Shown here: in pieces, positions 50,906 through 61,021 of the stretch
Layout: every line of letters starts with the position of its first letter
Position numbering within the stretch: the first letter of the stretch is position 1
NCBI GenBank assembly: GCA_005656395.1
Contig: SRSI01000013.1
Span: 1,798,001-1,862,000 of the forward strand
DNA from: Strongyloides papillosus
Lineage: Eukaryota; Nematoda; Chromadorea; Rhabditida; Strongyloididae
DNA: 64,000 bases
Direction: 5' to 3'
Program-made: the position numbers and the translations under genes
Notes under the pieces: generated by a model
What the model was told of the DNA's origin: nothing
Databases searched by the model: none
What the model saw: the letters and a program-made list of their open reading frames with translations, nothing else

Positions 50906-51956
50906 TTATTTCTTTCTATTTCTTTCAGAAACTTTTGATAAATTACTTTTGGTATTAATATTATTTGCTTTTAATTCAGATGTTAGAATAAAATAAAGTA
51001 CATAGCTTGGAGAAATTATTCCATATAAATAAAGAGTAAATACAATCATATTTGATAATTTCTCAGTAATCCATAAATACTTATCATCGTTATATAAAGT
51101 TACACATATTAAAAAAATTCCAATAGGAATATAAATTAAAACAATTGGTATTACAACATTTATAATATGATGATTAAATTTACTTATGGAGTTATTTCTT
51201 TGATTTGAAATTTGACTAAGTTGTTTCAATTCATTTATGAATTTTAGCATTTTATTAAAAATATATACATAATGAACAATATAATTTATACAAAATATAC
51301 TTGCTGCTGTTATACAAACTATAAATCCAACGCCTTCACCATTAACTATTCCTGTAAATGTATAATTACCATATACAAGGAAATGAATATCTGGATAATT
51401 TGAAATAATATCTGAAGTAAGTCGTTCTTTAAAAACGAGATAGGAAATGAAGGATAATAAAATAATTATAGGATATAAAAAAATCAATGTAAAACTCAAT
51501 TTTTGTATTAAATTGTTTTGGTGGAATTTTTTTTTTCTACATAAAGTATTAAATTGTCCATTAAAAGCGTAAAGTATGAATAAACATTCACAAAGAATGG
51601 CTGGAATAATAAGTGTCTATAAAAAAAATTTATTAATATGAAAAAATGCTTACCATCGAAAAAGCACATCCATATTTACCAAAATATCTTATTAGTCCAT
51701 AACAAGCTATAACTTTCCTTGGAAAAAATGTTCTTACTTCTAGAAATATTGAAACATATGTATATACAATAGTAGCTGCAATTTTAGTAAATGTTAGAAA
51801 TTTTATATAATCATTATTTGATCTTTTGTAGTTTTTGATTAGATAAATTACAAGAGTTAATTGCACTATCATCGCTATTATACTCAATACTGTCATTGCA
51901 ACACAATAACCTTCATTTGGACATTGAGAAAAAATACTTTTTGCAAATAAGTACAT
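50906..51956 (-). CDS. Nematode serpentine (7TM) chemoreceptor-like protein, copy 3
   Basis: Exons 51956-51654 (101 codons) and 51616-50906 (236 codons plus stop) with a 37-nt intron give 337 aa. It starts MYLFAKSIFSQCPNEGYC and contains 'EVRTFFPRKVIACYGLIRYF', 'LYAFNGQFNTLCRKKKFHQN' and 'HHIINVVIPIVLIYIPIGIF'. The end is 'SPSYVLYFI'. It differs from copy 2 by many substitutions but keeps the full reading frame and identical exon sizes, which suggests both are under selection. Expected to be a 7TM sensory receptor of the same nematode-specific family; no ligand can be inferred. Confidence 0.75.
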
Positions 51957-52599
51957 AATAAAATAACATGTGAAATGTAAGCAATTTATTACTTATAAAA
52001 AGTTTAAATATTTCTACATTATATGAAAATAGAGAGAAGTAATTTAAATTCTTTGATTTTATAAATTTGTAGTAAACTTATATCAGAAATAGCTTCAAGA
52101 AAGATTTAGCATAGCTAATTATACTTGTTAACACAAATAGAACTATATTTAATATTCATATGAAGGACATTCTAAAGCATAATTTTAAAGCTGTTTGATA
52201 TGATAACCACTATAAAATTAAAATATAAAGTTTTAATATTAAATTTAATCATACTGAAATGAAAAATTTATATTTTGAAAATATCTAATAACTAAAAATT
52301 TAATAAGTTATTTAATTTTAAAAAATAAAACATTTTCTTAATAAATATAATCAACTTTAAATATGTTTCAAAAACAAGTTCCAATAATTTTTTTAGGAAT
52401 TTTCATCATAATTTTTTATTATTAATAAAATTATTAAGTTTTTAATAGTTTATCACATTGGAAGATGATTTTTTTTTATTTACAACCCCCAAGTAGTTAT
52501 ATATTCTAAATGCTAGATTCAAATTTTTTAAAAAATATAATAGCTTATATAACTATTTTCTTCTCTTTCCTTCAAACGTATTTGATGCAAATCTATTTG
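51957..52599. other. Intergenic spacer within receptor array
   Basis: AT-rich spacer between copy 3 and the decayed copy 4. The short plus-strand frame near 52510-52701 overlaps the pseudogene antisense and is not a gene. Confidence 0.5.
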
Positions 52600-53598
52600 A
52601 AAAATTTTACTTGTTTCTATTTTAGAAGTAAAATTAAAATAAAGTACATTGCTTGGAGGAATTATTCCATAAAAATTAATGGTAAACATAATTACATTTG
52701 ATAATTTTTTTGTGATTCAAAAGTCTTCTTTACGATAAAAAAAATGTCATGCAAATTAATGTCATTCCAAAAGGAACATAAATTAAAACGATCGGTATTG
52801 TGAAATCCATTGTATGATGAACAAATTTATTAATGTAGTTGTTTTTATTATTTGAACTTTGACCAAGTCATTCATTTGTTCAATGGATTTTAACATTATA
52901 ATAGAAATATATAAATAATAAACAATATAATTGACACAAAATTACCTGAAGTCATCATACCCAACGAAAACGTAGTTCTTGTAACATCAACTATTCCTTC
53001 TTTTGTATAATTATTCTTCATAAGTAACTGAATATCATGATAATTTGAAATAATATCTGAAATAACTTTTTCTCTAGATTCCATGCAAAATACAAGGCAT
53101 AAAAAAATAATTACAACATATAAAAAAATTAATGCAAAACTCGTCTTTTGTATTAAGCTATTTTGGTGAAAATCTTTTTTTCTTCAAAAACTTTTATATT
53201 GTCCATTAAAAGAGTAAAGTATGAATAAACATTCACAAATAATGTATGGAATAATAAATGACTGAAAAATCTAACATAGAAAAATAATACATGGTTACTA
53301 TTAAAATGTTACAACTCAAATTACCAAAAAATCTTATTATTCCGTAACATTCCACTAATTTTCTTGAAAAAAAATGCCCTTACTTCACCAAATATTGAAG
53401 CGAATGTATATGCAGTTGTTATTTTATAAAAAGTTAGAAATTTTATAATAATCATTATTCGATTTTTTATTGTATTTAACCTAATATATTATAAGAGCTA
53501 AATGTACATCTATTAATATAAAACTAAATATAGTCATTTATAATACAGTAATTTTCCTTAGAACATTGAGAAAAAATACTTTTTGTAAATAGGTACAT
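52600..53598 (-). pseudogene. Decayed serpentine-receptor gene, copy 4
   Basis: Begins MYLFTKSIFSQCSKENYC like copies 2 and 3, then hits stops and frameshifts. Recognisable pieces include 'ESREKVISDIISNYHDIQLL' with 'NNYTKEGIVD' (compare the equivalent loop of the other copies) and a tail near 52640 resembling the TM7 end. The piece order matches the intact genes, so this is a whole-gene duplicate that has lost coding capacity. It is the most upstream member of the array in gene orientation. Confidence 0.75.
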
Positions 53599-55632
53599 GA
53601 TAAATTTATATAGGACATGTAAGTAAATTATTACTTATAGAAGTTTCTACATATTAAAATAAATAACAAAAGCTAGCTAGAAGCATTTCACTTTATAAAT
53701 TTGCTGTGAAATTATTACACAAATCAATTTAAGAAACACACATCATTATCAATTACATATCATAGCATAAATTTCGTTATATTTATCATTTATGGGACAA
53801 AAAATTTGCAGTATCTTTTTGAGAGCATTTAAAAAAAAACAAACACGAAATTATTGATGTACTGTTTTAACATTAATTTTATGGATACTGAAAAAAAAAC
53901 TTTATTTATTTTTATTTTAATAACTTTTAAAAATACACCAAATAATTTTGAGGGAAAAAACAAAACATTGATCAAATTAAAAATCATTCATTAAAATGTA
54001 GTTTAGATATAAGTGATAATTGTTTACAATCGTGGAAATTATATAAGTTTTTAATAATTTATCATATTACCAGATAATTTTTTATTTATATCTTCTTAAG
54101 AGTAGTTATAATTATAAACTTTTTAAAAAGAGATTATTTCTTCTTTATATATTAACAACTCGAAGATTTATAATTCTTTTTATTTAAAATAAGAATATAT
54201 GACAATAATGACATAATGTTAAAAGGAATATGATTTATGTAATGATATTGTAAAAATTTTGTTAATAGAATTGACGTCTATTTGTTATCTGTTTCTTGTC
54301 GCATATTTTTTATTTTCTTCCCATCACAATACTATAAAAAGTTTAATTTTTAACGCGTTTTTTAGATCAAAAATAAAGGATTTGTTAAATTTAGAGAACT
54401 TTCAAAATCAGTTATTTTTTACTTATCAAAGATTAAATAAGTTTATAGTAATGTAAATGTATGAAAATTAGTAAATAATAATAAGTGATTATATGTTTCT
54501 GTAATAATATCCGTGTTTTATATTGTTTTAATATTTGTTTTTAGAGTCGTATCATATGAATATTAGCTATAAACAAATTGACTAAGTAAGTTGTTGTCTT
54601 TTAACATCATCTAACTTTTTTATTTATAGATTTTTTAGCCATATTATTTAAACTATCTAGGTATAAATTGTCGTTTCTATAATTAATAATTTTCGATATT
54701 TTATTGTACTTTTGTTATCTTATTATTATAAATGTAGTTTTTTGATTTATTTTATTTTTGCAGTTTTTTCGCTTACGAAAAATTTTAAAACATCAGTTTC
54801 AACTTTGACAAATTTTTTTACGCAATTTTTTTTCGTTTTCAATGAACATACCGATTTATGCAGAAGAAGAATGTTTATTAAATTTACAAAACTCTATGCG
54901 AGGCTTCTTGAAATGAATACAGATTAGAATATCTTATCCTGAAAGATAAAGCTTTTAAAAAGTTTTCAAATATATGACGCGTACAGTATTCCAATTTCTT
55001 AATATATAAGAAGTTTATTATGCTAAATATGAATGTAAATATATAAATTCGTAACAATTTCATCAGTTGGATTATAAATAAAAACTCATTTTTTATGTTA
55101 CTTTTATAATTTGAATTAGAGGTTAGTTTTATTTGTCTGAGAATTTAGTAGGTTAAAAAGTAATATCTTCTAGATCAGAAATTCATCTCTTAAAGATAAA
55201 TGGAATGTTCATTGCAATTTCAATGAAAAACAAACATTGAATTGCTCTAAGTTATTCATGTTTTGACTTTCAAGAACTTTGTTTACGCCCTTCTGGATTG
55301 TAGACAACGTGAAGTTAAAATTTTTATATCCTTGTCAACCTATAGACTTCTTCTCAAAAGCTATATGTCGAAAATGTGTCATCCTACTATCTCATGGTAT
55401 GGAATAGCCTGTATGATAAACAACTATACGATCTAGCTTAGAATTTCGTCATCAATTATGGTCAACTATTTAAGGCAGTTGAGTAATCACTAATGTATAG
55501 AGAAAAACTAGTTAAAAATCTACATTAAAATTGATTAAAAATATGATCGGATTTTTCTCAGAGAATTATATTAAAACAAAACATTATGGTTTCGTGTTGA
55601 TCCTAAATCCGTATTGACTTGTGCACATATTC
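53599..55632. other. Intergenic, no gene seen
   Basis: AT-rich spacer between the receptor array and the mobile-element region. Plus-strand frames at 54259-54456 and 54712-54927 have no features. From about 55250 onward the composition becomes less AT-rich, marking the start of foreign-looking DNA. Confidence 0.45.
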
Positions 55633-56140
55633 CTAGAAACTCAATTGTGGTTTATAAATCGAAGTGTTCAATACACTTCCCATTTGTTGGCCTTGTCTAT
55701 CTTGTAACACATCAAAATCATTAAAACTATATTTCAATGTATACAATTGTTCATCTTGAATTTCTTCAAGCAATTCTTTAATAATAGGTTCATGATAATT
55801 TTGACGTTTAGATCAGTTTGACTGAACGATAGAAACCGAGGTTTGTTTAAAAGATACTGGATGGTTAATCTTATTCAACAGATTAGTAAATCTAGCTCTG
55901 AATTTGTAACCCCTACTAAATGCCGTAAAAGATTTAGATTTTTAAAAACCATCCCGATATGATAGCGCACTTTTCAATGGAGTATTCACTAAAAATGTAA
56001 TAGATCTCAATCCAACTGGAAAACAAATGTCGCTCTTTTATCAACATATGGGTCCCCGGCATTTCAATTGATACCGGTATCGATTCGAAAAGCATTAAAT
56101 TTGGATACTCTAAATACAATAGCTCTGGAATATTCTTCAT
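55633..56140 (-). pseudogene. Unidentified decayed coding region
   Basis: A 68-codon frame (from 56140) passes, after a shift, into a further ~100 codons (about 55935-55633) broken by one in-frame TGA at 55813-55815. The second part reads like real protein ('YKFRARFTNLLNKINHPVSF', 'EPIIKELLEEIQDEQLYTLK'), acidic and helical, but I recognise no family. Less AT-rich than the surroundings, and next to an LTR element on the opposite strand. It may be part of another retroelement or of a captured gene. Function cannot be inferred. Confidence 0.4.
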
Positions 56141-56529
56141 TAGGCTGTTAGGCTTTAATAGGCATACTGCTGCAACGTTGAAATATTTTAGTTGTAATTA
56201 TACAAAAACAACTTAAAATGTTGTAAAGTGCAAAAATGTCGCATATTTATCTATAAAATTTAAATAGATTGAACGATGTCTAAAATATTAAAAATGTCTA
56301 AATAGTTTGAAATATTTAAAAAAAAACTACAAAATATTAAAAAAAGTCCTTTAGTATAATACATTGTGTAAATTTGGCAATTCGTGTCATAAAAAAGTTA
56401 TTTATTAATTTAACAAAAAAATATTTTAACAAATTTAAATATTTTATATCAAGGTAAATTTACTAAATTCATGCCTTTGTTATTTTGTACAAGACTGAGA
56501 CAATAGTTCGTTCGTGGGAACTGCATATA

Positions 56530-57683
56530 AAGTTTTTATAGAATTTGGTTTCTTTGTGATTAATAATAACGAATCTATAGAGATTACTTTATTTAATGAA
56601 AAATATAAAGTGGTAAATATAGAATGACAAATACAATACAAATTTCATGTATTTATATCTTTTTGAAGCCAACGATTTCTAAGTGCGTTACCAGAGATGA
56701 TTTATTGAAACAATTTCATAATTACTCATTACTAAGACAACATACATATAAATTATGTTTAATTTCCTTGATGCCTAAAATGCTTAAAAACATAAAACAA
56801 GTTAACAAGACTGTGAATAATGTTGGAAAGTAAAGCACCAAACTACTAATTTGGAACTATCTTTTATAAAACAATTCTTAAACCTTAAGGTATCTGGGAA
56901 AAATTAAATGCTGATTATATACAGATTGATGATTATCTTGACGTATTGGTGATAGTAGATGAATATAGTCGTTTTGTGTATACTGCTGTTACCAAACGAC
57001 AAGATCAAAGTACCACATTCCTACAATTAATGAAGTACTTTTCCACTTTTGGATTCCCAAAAGTACTACGTACAGATGGAGGATCTGGCTTTATTGGTAA
57101 TAAAGTATCAGATTACCTTAAATCTGTTAATGTTACACATTATGTGTCATCTTCATATAATCATACTTCAAATGCTTTCGCTGAACGATTCAATCGTACA
57201 ATTCGCGAAGCTATCAGAGCACAATCTGATTTATCATATACTGATGCTGTATATGCTTTAACATATGCTTATGATCGTACAAAGCATACTCCAACAGGTT
57301 ACCCACCTTGTTATTTTATTCTCAACACTGCTGATAAATTTTCAGATGAGATTGCAATTAATTCATCCCTTGGTGGTTTGAAAGATATTATACAATTCGG
57401 TCGTACCGAATTTAATGAATCAAAACCTAAGAGAAAAGGAAAAGTTCTTTCTCCAGGCATGTTTGTGATGAAACGTGTGTTACATAATAAGTTGAATCAC
57501 ATATCACATAAAAATCAAGATATATTTGAAGGTCCTTATAAAATAATTAAGCATTTACATACGGACACATATATCATACAAAAATGTTCTCGTACTGGTA
57601 GACTCACTGGTAGAGAAGAAAGAGTTACCACTGATAGATTAAAGGTCATTCCTTCACTATCTGCAACCCATGATAATACGTAA
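56530..57683 (+). pseudogene. Ty3/gypsy-type integrase (5' broken)
   Basis: The catalytic core is clear. The first catalytic Asp is in 'WEKLNADYIQID' (about 56895-56930), the second in 'VLRTDGGSGFIG' (near 57080) and the Glu in 'AFAERFNRTIREAI' (near 57185), the D,D-35-E spacing of retroviral-type integrases. The C-terminal part has 'KGKVLSPGMFVMKR' and 'FEGPYKIIKHLHTDTYII', the SH3-like DNA-binding segment of gypsy integrases. A stop (56886-56888) sits directly before the core. Upstream, the HHCC zinc-binding region is split between frames (His pair near 56715, then a CxxC-like piece near 56811-56825 interrupted by a stop). The C-terminal frame from 56889 to 57683 is intact for about 265 codons. 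In life it would insert element cDNA into the host genome; this copy cannot make a whole Pol. Confidence 0.85.
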
Positions 57684-57932
57684 TTTATAAATTATTTACA
57701 GTTTTGTGCATTATGCAACTATAACAGATAAAGTCATATGAAGTTTTTCTTTCTTGACAATATTAACTAATATCCATACGAGAAATGGATATACATATAT
57801 ATAAGAATAATATTTTACAAAAATAAGAAAAAATAATAAATATGAAGCAATATAAACGACGATTAATTTAAAATTTTATTCTTTTAACAAATTTAAGGAC
57901 AACTGGCATAATATTTACTTAAATATTTGAGT

Positions 57933-58969
57933 CTATTGGCCGAATCTCCAGATGTCTGTGAGATCAGCGTAGGCTAGAGTTGCCGGTCCACATACACAGT
58001 TGGCTGGACAGAAAAAAACGTAAGGTTTCTTACGTTGACCAAAAATAGTGCGATAATCGCACTTGCACTGCTTATTGAAGCAGATGACTACTTTGGTTGA
58101 TGGTGGTATTGCCACCTTCTTCAGGAAATTACATTGTGAGTATGCAACTCCTTTCAATGCTGGAAGATGGCGCAACGTGCCTCTTCTTGCATGGGTGAAT
58201 TCCACCATAAGAATTCAACTGTTTTGCATGCTAAGAGCTTAATGTTTGTACATGAAGATTTTAAATTTATTGTCAATACTTTTGTATTGCCGTTTTTAAA
58301 CAGAGGTTGTTGTCCCTCTGTGAATGCATGAAATTCTACCATTTCCCATGTTCTACTGGTTAATGTAGTTACAATATTATCATGAACATTTGATTCATAA
58401 GTTTTAATTCTACCCACATTGGCCACATGTCTTCGGCCAGTTGGAAGATCAACTATTTCCCTGTTGATTATTTTTCCTTTTCTAATTTCCTTGTCACTCA
58501 ATAAGGCAACTACTGGAACACAAATGTTCTTTACCATTATCCCACGGCGTGGGATCCCTGGCAGTTCATAACTGTTCAATAAAGTCTGAACTTCACCACT
58601 GTGCATTGCTTTCACCAAATCTTCGAAGGAAAACAGCTCCTTCGGCTGTTTCTTGGTTCCTGACTTTTCTCTGTCAGTATTTCTCCTTTTCCCTTTCTTG
58701 GGGAATGAAACATCCGGTGATTTACTCTTATCGTTTTCACCATTTCCTCCTTTTGGCATATTCTTGCCTGGTGGAGACTTCTCGTCTCTTGGTGGCATTT
58801 TCGAGCCATCTTCTTTCTCCTTTCCAGAATCGGAAGCTTCTTTTCCTCCACCTGGTGGATTTTCGACACCATCAGTTGATGGTGGTAATTCTTGGATTAC
58901 TTCCTTTTCACTTGGTTTAGCAGTAGCCATTTCTTCTGCGTCTAGATCCAATATAGATTCGTTAATCAT
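57933..58969 (-). CDS. Antisense Cys-rich ORF pair inside the LTR element, unknown function
   Basis: Two overlapping minus-strand frames, 58969-58154 (271 aa) and 58208-57933 (91 aa), with a -1 offset and a 55-nt overlap. The first has a disordered Pro/Gly/Lys/Glu-rich region (about 15-110) followed by a folded-looking part ('ELFSFEDLVKAMHSGEVQTL', 'GIMVKNICVPVVALLSDKEI', 'VGRIKTYESNVHDNIVTTL'). The second is Cys-rich, with clusters 'CFNKQCKCD' and 'CPANCVC', suggesting metal binding or disulfides. No signal peptide or TM helix is seen, so this is not an ordinary Env. The region is distinctly GC-richer than the host DNA. It lies between integrase and the 3' LTR, opposite to pol. No GT..AG junction I tried restored one frame. 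I do not recognise the family. It may be two genes, one gene with an indel, or a captured host gene. Confidence 0.55.
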
Positions 58970-59810
58970 TAGATGATGAATAATGGAATGGTACTTGTTA
59001 CCTCAATTTGGTGTATTTTATACTCTCTTTCGACTAGACGTCTGAAAAGGGGAGGACATACACACAATTTTGCAACAAGTGACACACTTTGCAATGAAAA
59101 AATAAATAATATTGTATATGCATCAGACATATACAAAGGAAAGTCCAATTAAGGATAAAATAATCACTTAATCAAAAGTACGCAACATAAATGTATCAAT
59201 AAGTTATTTTAAAATAACTAAATAAAAAGTATCTTTTAAATAAAGTACTTAGTTATACAATGTCGTGTAGACAAAGTTATCAACACTAAAGGATATGAAA
59301 ATATCTAAAACGTTGATATTGTGATATTTACAAAATATGAAATATCATATTTAGTGTTTAACTATAGAAATATCAGATCAAAACAACTAAGCGAAAAAAA
59401 AACATTACATATGTACTAAGAGGATTATAAAAAATAGCCTCATGTTGAATAAAATATTAACTAGTAAACTGAACCATAAAAAAAAAACCAAAGACAATGA
59501 ATATAACCACTTGGAATTTTTATTATTTATCAATATCCTGACAAAACAATGATTTAAAAAGAATAAGAATAATTCTTAAAGCCTTATATATATGTACAAA
59601 AACAAAACAACTTTTGATGATTACAAAATAAAGCATTGATGGATAAAATGTCAATGATCAAATACCATATTAATAATATATGTCTATCTTCTGGCTATTG
59701 CCAAAAAAAACAGTAGGATTATTAAAGAAAAATCAAATACCAGAAACATTATTACTAACTTCGTCTACCTATTGTTTAACAAATACATTCCCAGATCGCT
59801 ACGAAGTAGC
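58970..59810. other. Non-coding segment before the 3' LTR, with an extra polypurine-like tract
   Basis: Presumed promoter side of the antisense ORF. A purine tract CTGAAAAGGGGAGGA (59042-59056) copies most of the real polypurine tract that precedes the LTR. The rest is AT-rich without frames. Confidence 0.45.
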
Positions 59811-59821
59811 TGAAAAGGGGA
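59811..59821 (+). other. Polypurine tract (plus-strand primer site)
   Basis: The purine run GAAAAGGGGA directly precedes TGTAACGCCC, the start of the LTR, as expected for the primer site of plus-strand DNA synthesis in LTR elements. A small hairpin (GCTAC-GAA-GTAGC) lies just upstream. Confidence 0.65.
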
Positions 59822-60128
59822 TGTAACGCCCCCAAAAGGTGTTATCAAGAAAACTCTATAAATACCAAAAATAAATTCATTTTAATATATATGTCAAAGA
59901 TAAGATACATTGTGATCACCTATTAATAAAAAGTTATTTTATATATTTATACTCTATTATATCACCCGAGGATAGCACCTCGTTAAAAAAGCTTATAAGT
60001 TTTTTATGAATATAAATTAAAAATAATTTATAAACAGATTAATTCCATGTATCTCTTTTTCAAGAGACAAAAATGTTTTAAAATTTGTACTGTTTTCATG
60101 TTTAAATTCGTTTTAGGAAGAAGTTACA
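59822..60128 (+). repeat. 3' long terminal repeat (307 bp)
   Basis: Starts TGTAACGCCCCC directly after the polypurine tract and ends GTTACA at 60123-60128, so TGTAAC..GTTACA forms the short inverted repeat typical of LTR ends (TG..CA). It contains CTATAAATA (TATA-like, near 59855) and AATAAA shortly after. The right boundary is inferred from the inverted terminal hexamer alone because no second LTR copy is in the window. Confidence 0.6.
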
Positions 60129-60582
60129 AGTGTCACAATAAAAGTAGTAAGGTAAATTAAAGTATATTATATGTATTCATACTTATAAGGTCAATAATTC
60201 CACAAACTATAAAATATTTACAACAAAATAGTATATATGCATCAATGTCATTTACAGTCTACTGTCTGTATTGCTACTTCTGATGATTGTTTGTTTAAAC
60301 ACGTTTATGCAATTACAATAATTTACACACAAAAACTAATAGTGACAAAAATTTTAAAATTCAAAAAAAATCTATATGTTACAAGCAATAGTGACAGTCA
60401 CTGTTAAAAAAACATGGGTATTTTTTTGTCACAAACAACGATAAATTTTTTTTCTATAACAATATGCAAAATTTAATAAAACATTTTTAAAATTTAATAA
60501 ATAATATGTAAAAAAATTTTTTTTGTAACACAATAAGTTAGAAATATAGAAAACTTGGTAATTTTAAAAAATAAACATTAAT

Positions 60583-60655
60583 AAATAACATTTATAAACA
60601 CAAAAAAATAACATTTACAAACATAAATAAATAACTTCTACAAACATAAATAAAT
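60583..60655. repeat. Short tandem repeat, about three units of ~24 bp
   Basis: Three imperfect copies of a unit like AAATAACATTTACAAACATA lie side by side. Probably simple-sequence expansion in AT-rich DNA; no function suggested. Confidence 0.5.
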
Positions 60656-60784
60656 TTTATATCTTAATCAAATATCTTGAAAGTATTAAATTAACATAAA
60701 AATTAGCCTTTTATTCTAATTTATATAATTAGCTTGCTTATATTAGCAATTGATTTATATTTTAAAGTATTTTTGTGACAAAAA

Positions 60785-60985
60785 ATGTTTGAAGAACATG
60801 AAACAATTGAAGATCATAGAACAATTATATCTTCTCAAATTCGGGTAACTGGGGATATACAGATGGAGGAGGGTGATGATGATGGTGATAATACCATTGA
60901 GGAAATTGAAAACAATGTTTAACTGGATCTTGTAAATAAAATGATGCTGCCAAGTCTAACTGAGGAGGATATTCTAAACAAAAAG
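60785..60985 (+). pseudogene. Short acidic coding remnant, unidentified
   Basis: An ATG opens 45 acidic codons (MFEEHETIEDH.., then MEEGDDDGDNTIEEIENNV) to a TAA. Past the stop the same frame continues with plausible protein (LDLVNKMMLPSLTEEDILNK). This looks like the tail of a decayed gene, perhaps a transposase C-terminus, lying between the LTR and the pogo-like element. No family recognised. Confidence 0.3.
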
Positions 60986-61021
60986 TTTTTTTTTAAATTC
61001 TAAAACTTTAACTTATAAATA

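Larger units (their letters stand above)
56530..60128 (+). mobile_element. 3' part of a Ty3/gypsy-like LTR retrotransposon
   Basis: From left to right: a decayed integrase zinc-binding region, an integrase catalytic core with C-terminal segment, an antisense Cys-rich ORF, a non-coding leader with one polypurine tract, a second polypurine tract and a 3' LTR. Gag, protease, reverse transcriptase, RNase H and the 5' LTR are absent, so the 5' two-thirds has been deleted or lies elsewhere. The LTR and the direction of integrase place the element on the plus strand. The flanking target duplication cannot be tested without the 5' LTR. Confidence 0.7.

Noticed and set aside
54712..54927. 71-codon plus-strand frame
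   Set aside because: Phe-rich chance frame, no motif or neighbour support.
55930..56160. Plus-strand 'DTG'-like segment considered as a retroviral-type protease
   Set aside because: Only the tripeptide matches; the surrounding residues do not form the expected fold pattern and the frame has stops, so no call was made.
58200..58290. An intron joining the two antisense frames
   Set aside because: GT..AG candidates (49, 61 and 21 nt) give the wrong phase, so splicing does not explain the frame change.
58549..58976. Two plus-strand frames (123 and 107 codons) opposite the antisense Cys-rich ORF
   Set aside because: Both are mirror images of the Pro/Lys-rich region of the minus-strand ORF; that strand has the better composition, and Ser/Pro/Phe repeats here are the reverse complement of its codons.
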